NCBI GenBank assembly: GCA_963545585.1
Contig: CAUUKX010000011.1
Coordinates: forward strand, 1 to 33,513
Direction of reading: 5' to 3'
Source of the DNA: W11650 sp963545585
GTDB taxonomy: Bacteria > Bacillota > Clostridia > Lachnospirales > Vallitaleaceae
Length of the DNA: 33,513 nucleotides
Part shown: positions 1-8,541 of the stretch, piece by piece
Position numbering within the stretch: the stretch's first letter is position 1
How the letters are laid out: each line of letters begins with the position of its first letter
Position numbers and translations under genes: made by a program
The notes under the pieces: generated by a model
Database searches by the model: none
What the model saw: only the letters and a program-made list of their open reading frames with translations
What the model was told of the DNA's origin: nothing

Positions 1-189
1 CTTTCTGGTATAAGTGCAAGAAACATTGTTTTTATCAAAATTAGAATAGCGTATTTAAAACAAAATATTAATGTCTGGTTTAAAAGTTTATATTTTAGAA
101 AAATATAGGAAATATAAATATAGTAACTCAACTTTTTCATGTTTGTCAGAACAACCTTTTTTATTTAACGGTTTGCGGAAAGTTAGTAT
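1..189. other. AT-rich upstream stretch with no recognisable gene
   Basis: This stretch is strongly AT-rich. I see no open reading frame with a ribosome binding site and no clear terminator in it. It may be the tail of an intergenic region whose upstream gene lies outside the window. Confidence 0.5.
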
Positions 190-218
190 TTGACGAAGCC
201 CCAAAAAAAGGATATAAT
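190..218 (+). promoter_or_regulatory. Sigma-A promoter for the flavoprotein operon
   Basis: A TTGACG -35 box (190-195) and a TATAAT -10 box (213-218) are separated by 17 bases, very close to the vegetative consensus. The start of the first flavoprotein gene lies about 120 bases downstream, which leaves a long 5' leader. No known riboswitch motif is evident in that leader. Confidence 0.75.
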
Positions 219-337
219 GACGATGTTTATAAAAGACTTTATTAACGTTTCCGCCTAAGCTGTTTGTACTGTCTACCTAAAAAGAGCAGAGGATTTTGCT
301 GAGCGGAAAAGCGATGTTAAAAAAGATAAGGAATTCA

Positions 338-1690
338 ATGAATAAGGAATGGAAAAACTATAAAATTGGAATTATCGGCGGCGGGGCGGCGGGGCTACTC
401 GCGGCGGTGCTGCTGGCCAGAGCCGGCTTTGCCGTTACCATACTGGAGAAAAATGATAAAATCGGCAAAAAACTGCTGATTACCGGCAATGGCCGCTGCA
501 ATTTGTCGAACCGGCAGGCGGCAGCCGGTCATTATTTCAGCCGTTCCGGCAATTTGGCCGGCGGTATTTTGCGGCGTTTTCCGGTGGAAAAAACCTTGGC
601 GGTCTTTGAAAGCTTGGGCATTACTGCCCGCGAACTGGAAGGCGGCAAGCTATATCCCTATTCGCTGGAAGCCAAGACCGTGGTGAAAGCTTTTCTCTAT
701 CAAATGGAATATCTGGGAATTGAAGTGATTTACGGGGCGGAAGTGACAGCTTTGCGTAAAAAGGAAAACTGGCAGGTTTTTTACCAGCAGAAGGACTTGG
801 CGGAAAATGACCGGCCGGAAAAAAACAAGTCGGGAAAAGACAAGTTCTCGAAAAACAAGGCGCTTTCGGAGTCAAAAAGTCGAATTTTTCAGAATATTAT
901 CCTGTGTACCGGCGGCATGAGTTATGCTGTCAGCGGCTCGGACGGGCAAGGTTATGAACTGGCGGGAGGACTCGGCCATTCGCTGATTCCGCCGCGCCCG
1001 GCCATTGTGCAGCTAGTGATGCGGGAAAAATCCTTTCCTTACTATAAGCATTTGCAGGGAACCAAAACCGAAGCGGCACTGACCTTATGTGACGCTCAAA
1101 ATCAGGTGCTGCGCCGGGAGCGGGGCGAACTTTTATTTACCGCTTACGGCGTATCGGGGCCGCCGGTGCTGTTGCTGTCAACGACGGCTGCCTATGCTTG
1201 GGCAGAGGGCAAGCGTTTGAAGCTGGCCGTTAATTTTCTACCGGAAATGGAAAAAGAAGAGGTTTCCCGGTTTTTGCGGGAAAAGTTAAAGACTTTGCCC
1301 TACTTCAGCGTGGAGCGGCTGCTGGAAATGTTTTTGCCCAATCGATTAGTCGGCGTGCTCTTAAAACATACCGACATCCCAGCGGGCAAGACGGCAGCGG
1401 AAATCAGCGAAAAGGAGCAACATAAAATAGTTTCCTTTTTAACAGAACTGGAGCTGGAGGCGGAAAAGCCCTATCAATGGCAGCAGGCGCAGGTAACCGC
1501 CGGCGGCATTTCCTGCCGGGAAGTGGATGCAGCTACGCTGGAATCAAAAAAGGCGGCGGGACTGTATCTAATTGGTGAAATTTTAGATGTAGACGGCGAC
1601 TGTGGGGGCTTTAACCTGCAATGGGCATGGTCGTCGGCGATGGCGGCCGCAGCGGCCATCAGCCAAAAAAGAGGTGGCAATGAAATATAA
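338..1690 (+). CDS. NAD(P)/FAD-dependent oxidoreductase, HI0933/BaiN-like
   Basis: The 450-residue product is a predicted cytoplasmic flavoprotein of the HI0933 family (COG2081). The N-terminus carries the dinucleotide-binding motif GIIGGGAAGLLAA, followed by the family motif GKKLLITGNGRCNLSN. A second motif, ILCTGGMSYAVSGSDGQGY, is mid-protein, and the C-terminus ends with GEILDVDGDCGGFNLQWAW, typical of the FAD-contacting end. I chose ATG 338 because AAGGA lies five bases upstream; the in-frame TTG 296 and ATG 314 lack a well-spaced site. The substrate is unknown: family members reduce unsaturated steroid or flavin-linked substrates, but this cannot be assigned here. A lysine/serine-rich stretch around residues 155-185 looks like an insertion. 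The gene overlaps the next by 11 bases. Confidence 0.9.
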   Translation: MNKEWKNYKIGIIGGGAAGLLAAVLLARAGFAVTILEKNDKIGKKLLITGNGRCNLSNRQAAAGHYFSRSGNLAGGILRRFPVEKTLAVFESLGITARELEGGKLYPYSLEAKTVVKAFLYQMEYLGIEVIYGAEVTALRKKENWQVFYQQKDLAENDRPEKNKSGKDKFSKNKALSESKSRIFQNIILCTGGMSYAVSGSDGQGYELAGGLGHSLIPPRPAIVQLVMREKSFPYYKHLQGTKTEAALTLCDAQNQVLRRERGELLFTAYGVSGPPVLLLSTTAAYAWAEGKRLKLAVNFLPEMEKEEVSRFLREKLKTLPYFSVERLLEMFLPNRLVGVLLKHTDIPAGKTAAEISEKEQHKIVSFLTELELEAEKPYQWQQAQVTAGGISCREVDAATLESKKAAGLYLIGEILDVDGDCGGFNLQWAWSSAMAAAAAISQKRGGNEI

Positions 1691-3296
1691 AGTCAGTGAT
1701 TTTCGGGTGGATTTTCGGGTAACGCAGCAGGAATGGGACAGACTTTTAAGTAAGAGACTGCGGGGAGAAACGATTTTGTCCTGTCAGGTTTTGCGCCGTT
1801 CGGTTGACGCCCGCAAAAATATTTTATTTGTGTATCATTTAGCGGTGGAATTAAACCGCCGGCTGAGTGAGGCCGAGCAAAAGGTGCTAAATGTGGAAGA
1901 ATATGCCGAGGAAGAGTATCGGCTGCCGTGTTCGGCGGAGGAGGGGCAAAGAGCGATTGCCGGGACGGCTGGCGGCCGGCCGGTGGTGATTGGCAGCGGC
2001 CCGGCGGGACTGTTCGCTGCTTTGATTTTAGCGGAATGCGGCTTTTGTCCGCTGATTTTGGAGCGAGGGGAAGCGGTTGAAAAAAGGCAGCAAAGCGTAG
2101 AGCATTATAACCGGACAGGCGAATTAAAGGAAAACAGCAATATCCAGTTCGGGGAAGGCGGAGCGGGAACTTTTTCCGACGGCAAATTAAATACCGGTGT
2201 CAAAGACAGCGGCGGTCGGCGGATGAAAGTGCTGCGCGCCTTTGTCAGCTGCGGAGCGAAAGAAGATATTTTATACGAAGCCAAGCCGCATATCGGTACT
2301 GATTATTTAATTCGAGTAGTGGCCGCATTTCGCCGCCGGATTGAAGAACTGGGCGGCGAGTTCCGCTTTGAAACCAGAGTCGACCGGCTTTGCACGGAAG
2401 CGGGAAAAGTCAGGGCGGTTTTGACGGAGACAGGAGAGGAAATCCCGGCGGAAACCGTTATACTGGCGATTGGCCATAGCGCCCGGGACACCTTCGCCAT
2501 GCTGCGGGAGCAAGGCGTAGCGATGCAGGCTAAGCCCTTTGCCGTCGGTCTAAGGATTGAACACCGGCAGGAGCTGATTGACCGCAGTCAGTACGGGCAG
2601 TACGCCGGCGACCGGCGGCTGCCGACGGCTGAATATAAGCTGACGCATCAAGCGGAAAATGGCCGGCGGGTATATAGCTTTTGTATGTGTCCGGGCGGCC
2701 GGGTAGTCAACGCCGCTTCCGAGCAAGGGCGGCTGGTTTGCAATGGGATGAGTTGTCAGGCCAGAGACTTGGAAAACGCCAATTCGGCGATTTTAGTCGG
2801 AATTGATGAAAGAGATTACGGTCCGGGCGTGTTGGCGGGGCTGGACTATCAGCGGCGGCTGGAAGAAGCGGCTTTTCGATTGGGCGGCGGGGATTATGCT
2901 ATGCCAGTGGAGACTTTCGGCGACTTTAAAGCCGGCCGGACGGAAAACTTTCAAATCGGCGGGGTGAAATCATCGCTTGAGTGCCGGAGCTGTCCGGCCG
3001 ACTTGCGGACGCTCTTTTCGGCGGAAATCAATCAGGCTTTGGTGGAAGGGATAACGGCTTTCGGCCGGAAAATAAAGGGTTTTGATCAGGATGACGCCCT
3101 TTTGACCGGAGTGGAGGCACGGAGTTCTTCGCCGGTCAGGATTTTGCGGGACGAGGATTTTGTGTCGCCCGGTTGTCGGGGGCTTTATCCCTGCGGCGAG
3201 GGAGCCGGTTACGCCGGAGGCATCATGTCGGCGGCAATGGACGGAATTAAGACAGCGGAAAAAGTGATTGAAGCATATATAAGGAGGAATCAATAA
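1680..3296 (+). CDS. FAD-dependent dehydrogenase, COG2509 family
   Basis: The 538-residue product is a flavoprotein of the uncharacterised COG2509 family. It starts with a domain of about 95 residues seen in this family. A Rossmann motif, VVIGSGPAGLFAAL, follows, then the hallmark NSNIQFGEGGAGTFSDGKL, which resembles the FAD-binding region of related dehydrogenases. The C-terminal CGEGAGYAGGIMSAAMDG is the second FAD-binding motif. ATG 1680 is preceded by GAGGTGG and overlaps the stop of the upstream flavoprotein, so the two are probably translationally coupled. A longer in-frame extension to 1602 lies inside the upstream gene and lacks a start signal. No substrate is known for the family. 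Pairing with another flavoprotein suggests shared regulation, not a proven shared pathway. Confidence 0.9.
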   Translation: MKYKVSDFRVDFRVTQQEWDRLLSKRLRGETILSCQVLRRSVDARKNILFVYHLAVELNRRLSEAEQKVLNVEEYAEEEYRLPCSAEEGQRAIAGTAGGRPVVIGSGPAGLFAALILAECGFCPLILERGEAVEKRQQSVEHYNRTGELKENSNIQFGEGGAGTFSDGKLNTGVKDSGGRRMKVLRAFVSCGAKEDILYEAKPHIGTDYLIRVVAAFRRRIEELGGEFRFETRVDRLCTEAGKVRAVLTETGEEIPAETVILAIGHSARDTFAMLREQGVAMQAKPFAVGLRIEHRQELIDRSQYGQYAGDRRLPTAEYKLTHQAENGRRVYSFCMCPGGRVVNAASEQGRLVCNGMSCQARDLENANSAILVGIDERDYGPGVLAGLDYQRRLEEAAFRLGGGDYAMPVETFGDFKAGRTENFQIGGVKSSLECRSCPADLRTLFSAEINQALVEGITAFGRKIKGFDQDDALLTGVEARSSSPVRILRDEDFVSPGCRGLYPCGEGAGYAGGIMSAAMDGIKTAEKVIEAYIRRNQ

Positions 3297-3297
3297 A

Positions 3298-3753
3298 ATG
3301 ATACTGGATACTTTAAACCAAGCGGAAAAATATTTTGGCCTCAGCCCAAGGATTAAAATGGGATTGGAATATTTGCAAAAGACAGATTTCAGTCAGGTCA
3401 AAGACGGCACTTATGAACTGGACGGAAGAGATGTGTTTGTGGCGGTCATGAGCTATAACTTCAAGGAAAAGGGGCGGTTTGAGGCGCATGAGCAGTATAT
3501 TGACATTCAGTATGTAATTGAGGGCAATGGCGAGATTATGGGCTACGCACCGGTAACGGAGCTGGGAGAGATGACTGAGGCCAATGCGGAAAAGGATATT
3601 TATTTTTACGATCAGGCGGCGGAAGGGATTAAACTGACTGTGAAGAAGGGAATGTTTGCTATTTTTATGCCGCAGGACGGGCATAAGCCGGGCTGCATGC
3701 TGACCGTGCCGGAGCCGATCCGCAAGGCGGTGGTTAAGGTAAGAGTGAAATAG
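3298..3753 (+). CDS. YhcH/YjgK/YiaL family protein
   Basis: The 151-residue product matches the YhcH/YjgK/YiaL (DUF386) family of small cupin-like beta-barrel proteins, related to EbgC and NanQ. The key motif is FEAHEQYIDIQYVIEGNGEI, which supplies family histidine and glutamate residues, followed by GMFAIFMPQDGHKPG near the C-terminus with another conserved histidine. Members are linked to sugar anomer handling, for example N-acetylneuraminate in NanQ, but no sialic acid genes lie nearby, so the substrate is open. AAGGAGG at 3281-3287 provides a strong ribosome binding site. The start is one base after the upstream stop, indicating an operon with the flavoproteins. Confidence 0.9.
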   Translation: MILDTLNQAEKYFGLSPRIKMGLEYLQKTDFSQVKDGTYELDGRDVFVAVMSYNFKEKGRFEAHEQYIDIQYVIEGNGEIMGYAPVTELGEMTEANAEKDIYFYDQAAEGIKLTVKKGMFAIFMPQDGHKPGCMLTVPEPIRKAVVKVRVK

Positions 3754-3782
3754 AAAAATCGCAGAAAGGCGGACAATATAAT

Positions 3783-4955
3783 ATGAAGCAAAAATATTCC
3801 GAAAGAGCTTTGGCGGTCGCACCGTCAACGACATTGGAAATCACGGCCAGAGCGGCTGAATTAAAAAACAGCGGAGCGGATTTAATCAGTTTCGGCGCTG
3901 GTGAGCCGGACTTTGACACGCCGGCGGCGATTAAACAGGCGGCGATAGAAGCGATTGAAGGGGGCTTTACCAAATATACCGCTACTGCCGGAATCCCGGC
4001 TCTGCGTCAGGCTTTGGCCGATAAGCTGAAAAGGGATAACAATCTGGAGTATGCAGCCAATCAGATTATTGTTACCAATGGCGGCAAACAGGCGATTTAT
4101 AATGCCTTGCAGGCGATTTTAAATCCCGGCGAGGAAGTGATTTTATTTGCGCCGTATTGGCTGAGTTATCCGGAAATGATTAAAATGGCCGGCGGTCAGC
4201 CGGTGGTTCTGCCGACCTGTTTAGAGGAAAAATATTTGCCTGACCTTGATAAGCTAAAGCGGCTGATTACACTGAAAACCAAGGCAATCCTCTTTAATTC
4301 TCCCTGCAATCCGACCGGTGCGGTTTATCCGGAGGAAGTTTTAAGAGGCCTGGCCGAGCTTGCTGTTCGTCATGATTTGTGGGTGCTGTCCGATGAAATT
4401 TATGAAAAACTGGTTTATAACGGCAAAAAGCATATCAGCATCGCTTCGCTGGGGGAAGATATTTTCCGGCGCACCATTGTTCTTAACGGTTTTTCCAAGG
4501 CATACGCTATGACCGGTTGGCGTTTCGGCTATGCGGCCGGAGAGAAAGAAGTGATTGCCATTATGACCCGGCTGCAAAGCCACCAAACCTCCAATGTCAA
4601 TTCCATTACCCAAAAAGCGGCGCTGGCGGCCTTTTCCAGTACGGAGTTCCCGGCCATGTATGAGGCTTTTGACAAAAGGCGGCAGTTTATGGTAAACTAT
4701 TTGCGGAGCATTCCGCAGGTTCATTTTGCTGAACCGGACGGCGCGTTTTATGTGCTGCTGGATGTGAGGGAGTTTTTGGCTAAGCGTGGCATCACCGCGG
4801 TGGAAATGGCTAAGGATTTGCTTGAAAAGCAGTTTGTGGCAGTGGTACCGGCGGATGATTTCGGCATCTCGGGGCATATCCGCTTATCCTATCCGATTGA
4901 CACCGCTAAGATCGAAGTCGGCCTAAGCCGCTTGAAAAAATATTTGCAAGGGTAA
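3783..4955 (+). CDS. PLP-dependent class I aminotransferase, aspartate-type
   Basis: The 390-residue product is a fold-type I aminotransferase resembling the AspB/AspC Ib group of Bacillus and Clostridia. It would transfer the amino group of aspartate or a similar amino acid to 2-oxoglutarate in the cytoplasm. Visible hallmarks are FGAGEPDFDTP near the N-terminus, FNSPCNPTGAVY, LSDEIYEKLVY, and NGFSKAYAMTGWRFGY. In the last of these, Lys239 is the predicted PLP Schiff-base lysine. The C-terminal HIRLSYP carries the substrate-carboxylate arginine. The length is normal for the family. It lies 29 bases after the YhcH gene with AAAGGCGG upstream of the ATG, so it is probably the last gene of this operon. 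Exact substrate preference cannot be read from the sequence. Confidence 0.92.
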   Translation: MKQKYSERALAVAPSTTLEITARAAELKNSGADLISFGAGEPDFDTPAAIKQAAIEAIEGGFTKYTATAGIPALRQALADKLKRDNNLEYAANQIIVTNGGKQAIYNALQAILNPGEEVILFAPYWLSYPEMIKMAGGQPVVLPTCLEEKYLPDLDKLKRLITLKTKAILFNSPCNPTGAVYPEEVLRGLAELAVRHDLWVLSDEIYEKLVYNGKKHISIASLGEDIFRRTIVLNGFSKAYAMTGWRFGYAAGEKEVIAIMTRLQSHQTSNVNSITQKAALAAFSSTEFPAMYEAFDKRRQFMVNYLRSIPQVHFAEPDGAFYVLLDVREFLAKRGITAVEMAKDLLEKQFVAVVPADDFGISGHIRLSYPIDTAKIEVGLSRLKKYLQG

Positions 4956-5135
4956 AATGATGTGAGCGTCAAAAATAGTTGATATCCATGATCCAGAAGT
5001 GCCTCGGCTCTTACTGGACTTTGCCATAATGCTGTATATTGTTGACGTGTCAAAAGGAGATAAATTCTTTTGGAACGAAGTCCTACAACGGTGTTTCATA
5101 CTTTTGGCACTATATCTACATAGAAGGGAAAAAAT

Positions 5136-6572
5136 ATGACAGATTATCAAACCTATACCACTCCTTTAACCGGGCGCTATGCCAGCCGGGAAATGCAGTA
5201 TCTTTTTTCGCCGGAAAAGAAGTTTAAGACATGGCGCCGGCTCTGGATTATTTTGGCGGAAACGGAAAAAGAACTGGGACTGGCGATTACGGCCGATCAG
5301 ATTGCCGAGTTAAAAGAGTTTGCTGAGGATATCAATTTTTCGGTGGCCGAGGAATATGAAAAAAAAGTGCGGCATGATGTGATGAGCCATGTCTATGCTT
5401 ACAGCGATCAGGCGGTCAGTGCACGGGGAATCCTGCATTTGGGGGCGACCAGCTGCTATGTCGGCGATAATACCGATTTGCTCCTGATGAAAGAGGGGCT
5501 GGAATTGCTGCGCCGAAAAATCGTTAATATTTTATCTTTCTTAAAAGAGTTTGCGCTCAAATACCGGGAGCTGCCGACCCTTGGCTTTACTCATTTTCAG
5601 CCGGCCCAGCTGACAACCGTCGGCAAGCGGGCAACGCTGTGGATGCAGGATTTGGTTTCGGATTTGGAGGATTTGAATTACTGTCTGGAGAGTCTGCGGC
5701 TGCGCGGTGCTAAGGGAACGACCGGCACGCAGGCCACCTATTTAACCCTGTTTGATAATGATTATGAAAAAGTAAGAGAACTGGATCGCCGGGTTTGTCA
5801 AAAGATGGGCGGATTGCCGCCCTATCCGCTAACCGGTCAGACCTATTCCCGCAAAGTGGATACCAAGGTCTTAAATGTGCTGGCCGGTATCGCTCAATCG
5901 GCGCATAAGTTTACCAATGACCTGCGCCTGCTGCAAAGCTTAAAGGAGCTGGAAGAACCCTTTGCCAAAGATCAAATTGGTTCGTCAGCTATGGCTTATA
6001 AAAGAAACCCGATGCGCTGCGAGCGGATGGCGGGGCTTGCCCGGCATGTGATTGCCCAGGTCATGAATCCGGCCATGACGGCTGCTGAGCAATGGCTGGA
6101 GCGAACTTTGGACGACAGCGCCAACCGGCGGCTGTCAGTGCCGGAAGCATTCTTAGCAACGGATGCGATTTTGGAAACCTATATGAATGTAGCCGATGGG
6201 CTGGTAGTATATGAAAATGTAATTCGGTCGCATGTGGCGGCAGAACTTCCTTTTATGGCAACGGAAATGATTTTAATGGAGAGTGTTAAGCGCGGCGGCG
6301 ACCGGCAGACGCTGCATGAAGTCATCCGGGTTAAGTCAATGGAAGCGGCGGCTATCGTAAAAATGGCTGGGCAGTCGAATGATCTTCTGGAGCGGCTGGC
6401 AGCATCCGGTCAAATTCCGCTGACATTAGAAGAGATGGAGAAACTCCTTAGTCCAGAAAGTTTTATCGGGGCGGCGGCGCTTCAAGTGAATGATTTTATC
6501 GGGGAAGTAATCAATCCGATTTTGACTGAACATAAAAGCGAGTTGGGCTTAAGCGGGCAAGTGCTGGTCTAA
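5136..6572 (+). CDS. purB: Adenylosuccinate lyase
   Basis: The 478-residue product catalyses two fumarate-releasing steps in purine biosynthesis: SAICAR to AICAR, and adenylosuccinate to AMP. The fumarase/aspartase superfamily signature GSSAMAYKRNPMRCERM begins at residue 282. It is supported by ILHLGATSCYVGDNTDL and the catalytic-region THFQPAQ. The length fits the longer PurB subgroup. ATG 5136 is preceded by GAAGGG with a suitable gap. A gap of 180 bases separates it from the aminotransferase, and I could not identify a convincing promoter there. No PurR box or guanine riboswitch is visible. The Nudix gene follows 38 bases later, so some cotranscription is plausible. Confidence 0.97.
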   Translation: MTDYQTYTTPLTGRYASREMQYLFSPEKKFKTWRRLWIILAETEKELGLAITADQIAELKEFAEDINFSVAEEYEKKVRHDVMSHVYAYSDQAVSARGILHLGATSCYVGDNTDLLLMKEGLELLRRKIVNILSFLKEFALKYRELPTLGFTHFQPAQLTTVGKRATLWMQDLVSDLEDLNYCLESLRLRGAKGTTGTQATYLTLFDNDYEKVRELDRRVCQKMGGLPPYPLTGQTYSRKVDTKVLNVLAGIAQSAHKFTNDLRLLQSLKELEEPFAKDQIGSSAMAYKRNPMRCERMAGLARHVIAQVMNPAMTAAEQWLERTLDDSANRRLSVPEAFLATDAILETYMNVADGLVVYENVIRSHVAAELPFMATEMILMESVKRGGDRQTLHEVIRVKSMEAAAIVKMAGQSNDLLERLAASGQIPLTLEEMEKLLSPESFIGAAALQVNDFIGEVINPILTEHKSELGLSGQVLV

Positions 6573-6613
6573 AAAAATAAAAGGAAAATTGAGCAGAAAG
6601 AAATGGAGTCATG

Positions 6614-7192
6614 ATGGCAAACGGTTTTAAAATATTAAAGGAAACAACGGTATATCAAGGTGTCAGGGCGCATGTGGTGGTACAGGAAATGCAGCTGCCG
6701 GACGGCTCGAAGGCCAACTGGGATATGATTAAGCACAACGGTGCAGCGGCAGTCGTGCCGGTTGACGAGGACGGACGGATTATTATGACCCGCCAGTACC
6801 GGAGCAGCATTGACGGGGAAAGTCTGGAGATTCCGGCCGGGGTGCTGGAGATTGTGGACGGAGGAAAGGAAGACCCGAAACACTGCGCCGCCCGCGAGCT
6901 GGAAGAAGAAACCGGTTACTGCGCCGAGGAGCTGCATTATCTGCTGTCGTACTGCTCGACGATTGGACTGTGCGACGAGGTGATTCATGTCTATTATGCC
7001 GATCATTTAAAAAAACGGCAGCAAAAGCTGGACGAAGGCGAGTACATTGAGGTTGAACGTTATGAGTTAAGCGATTTGTTTGACCAGATTGAGCGAGGAG
7101 AACTGACCGACGGCAAAACGATTGCCGGGCTTTTGGCCTATGAGCGGAAAATCAGAAACAGGAAGGAGAAGCGGAGTGGATGCGGTAATTAA
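6614..7192 (+). CDS. Nudix hydrolase, ADP-ribose pyrophosphatase-like
   Basis: The 192-residue product is a Nudix hydrolase most like ADP-ribose pyrophosphatases (NudF/YqkG), which split ADP-ribose into AMP and ribose 5-phosphate. The catalytic core of the Nudix box, RELEEETGY, is at residues 94-102, preceded at the expected distance by Glu86. The PAGVLEIVDGG segment carries a few extra residues compared with the usual PAGxxxxGE. The motif TRQYR before it is typical of the ADPRase branch. Two start codons lie side by side; ATG 6614 has the better spacing to GGAG (6605-6608), while ATG 6611 would add one residue. The 3' end overlaps the next gene by 17 bases. Confidence 0.9.
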   Translation: MANGFKILKETTVYQGVRAHVVVQEMQLPDGSKANWDMIKHNGAAAVVPVDEDGRIIMTRQYRSSIDGESLEIPAGVLEIVDGGKEDPKHCAARELEEETGYCAEELHYLLSYCSTIGLCDEVIHVYYADHLKKRQQKLDEGEYIEVERYELSDLFDQIERGELTDGKTIAGLLAYERKIRNRKEKRSGCGN

Positions 7193-7778
7193 AACGGCGG
7201 TCAGCATTATTGCGGCCGTACTGGCAATGTGGCTGCATGAGATTCCCAAGTATTATCTGACCTTATATTTGACGCGGCCGGCTCTGCGCCGGGAGGTGCA
7301 GATTAAGGATATCTGGGCCCGGTCGGTTGACCCGATTGGTTTGATTTTATTGATATTTATGAGAGTCGGCTGGCAGATGCCGCTAAAAATTGATGCGGCG
7401 AAGCTGGTCAATAAGAAAAATGGCTTGATTGCGATATCGGTGCTGGGGATGCTGACCAGCCTTGTCGGCGCAATTATGCTTTTAATTGCCGATAAATACT
7501 GGCTGATTGCCCTGCGCTCGATGGAGGGCTATGCTTATTTATCTTATTTTGTGATTACTTGGGCCTTTTATAATGTTATTATTTTTATTGTCAATTTGCT
7601 GCCGGTGCCGCCGCTGGATATGACTAAAATTATTTATGCACTTTCGCCGAATGCCTATTTTAAAATCTTGCAGAACGGCCGGATGTTGCAGTCGGTTTTT
7701 GTGCTGTTTATTGCTTTTGGCGGTTTGCGGATATTGAGTCTGCCGGTTTTTCGGGCGGTTTATGAATTGATTTGGTAA
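7176..7778 (+). CDS. Site-2-protease-like membrane protein with a degenerate zinc site
   Basis: The 200-residue product has four or so hydrophobic segments and the architecture of M50 site-2 proteases that often precede scpA in Clostridia. The DPIGLILLIF and NLLPVPPLD motifs are recognisable. The HExxH zinc motif reads HEIPK: His21 and Glu22 remain, but the second histidine is Lys25. The PPLDG motif is PPLDM, retaining Asp148. This suggests reduced or no protease activity, although a different metal arrangement is possible. GTG 7176 is chosen because AAGGAG (7163-7168) lies seven bases upstream. The gene overlaps the Nudix gene and is followed four bases later by scpA, indicating translational coupling. 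Confidence 0.75.
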   Translation: MDAVIKTAVSIIAAVLAMWLHEIPKYYLTLYLTRPALRREVQIKDIWARSVDPIGLILLIFMRVGWQMPLKIDAAKLVNKKNGLIAISVLGMLTSLVGAIMLLIADKYWLIALRSMEGYAYLSYFVITWAFYNVIIFIVNLLPVPPLDMTKIIYALSPNAYFKILQNGRMLQSVFVLFIAFGGLRILSLPVFRAVYELIW

Positions 7779-7782
7779 TGCG

Positions 7783-8532
7783 ATGGAACTGGAACTGAAA
7801 TTAGAAAAATACGAAGGGCCGCTGGCACTGCTGCTGCATTTGATTGAGAAAAACAAGGTGTCGATTACCGATATTCCGATTGTGCAAATCACTGACCAGT
7901 ACATGGCTTATATTGATGCCATGTCCTCCGGCAAAATGGAGGTCATGAGCGAGTTTATTGAAATGGCGGCGACGCTCCTGGCAATTAAGGCAAAAATGCT
8001 GCTGCCCAGGTCCAAACCGGACGCCGAAGAGGAAGTTGATCCCCGGCAGGAATTGATGGAGCAGCTGCTGGAGTATAAAAAATATAAGGCGATTTCGGAA
8101 AAGCTGCGCGAGTATTCGCAAAGTGCTGCCAAAAATGTGTTTAAGCCGCCGACGATTCCGGAGGAAATTTTAAACTATACGCCGCCGATTGACCCGGAGG
8201 CGATTCTGGCGAACCTGGATTTTGAGCGGCTGTATCAGGCTTTTCAAATTGTAATGAAGCGGCGGGAGGATAAGATTGACCCGATTCGGGCCGGTTTTTC
8301 CGAGATTCCCCGGGAAGTGGTATCGTTAGAGGATAAGATGCGGGCGATTCGCGCTTTGCGCGGACAGGGGCAGGTCAGCTTTTTTGAACTGCTGGCGCAG
8401 GAGACTAGCCGGCCGGCTATGATTGTGGCCTTTTTGGCAATTTTGGAGTTGATGAAGTCCGGGGAGATTCGGGTTGAACAAGGGCGACTGTTTGAGGATA
8501 TTATTATTCTTTTTTGTCCGGAAAATAAATAA
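7783..8532 (+). CDS. scpA: Segregation and condensation protein A
   Basis: The 249-residue product is the kleisin subunit of the SMC-ScpAB condensin complex, which compacts and segregates the chromosome. The N-terminus, KLEKYEGPLALLLHLIEKNK, is the diagnostic ScpA helix that contacts the SMC neck. The motif EFIEMAATLLAIKAKMLLP follows. The C-terminal winged helix, with VSFFELLAQ and AFLAILELMKSGEIRVEQ, binds the SMC head. There is no strong Shine-Dalgarno before ATG 7783, which is four bases after the preceding stop, so translation is probably coupled to the upstream membrane protein gene. The scpB gene follows nine bases later. Confidence 0.96.
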   Translation: MELELKLEKYEGPLALLLHLIEKNKVSITDIPIVQITDQYMAYIDAMSSGKMEVMSEFIEMAATLLAIKAKMLLPRSKPDAEEEVDPRQELMEQLLEYKKYKAISEKLREYSQSAAKNVFKPPTIPEEILNYTPPIDPEAILANLDFERLYQAFQIVMKRREDKIDPIRAGFSEIPREVVSLEDKMRAIRALRGQGQVSFFELLAQETSRPAMIVAFLAILELMKSGEIRVEQGRLFEDIIILFCPENK

Positions 8533-8541
8533 GGAAAAAAT

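Noticed and set aside
4993..5017. Terminator hairpin after the aminotransferase gene
   Set aside because: The CCAG...CTGG arms pair only with bulges, the loop is too small and no T-run follows.
4966..5139. Small ORF of about 57 codons overlapping the purB start
   Set aside because: The frame has no supported start: the only ATG (5029) lacks a ribosome binding site, and I recognise no family. Its end overlapping purB is probably chance.
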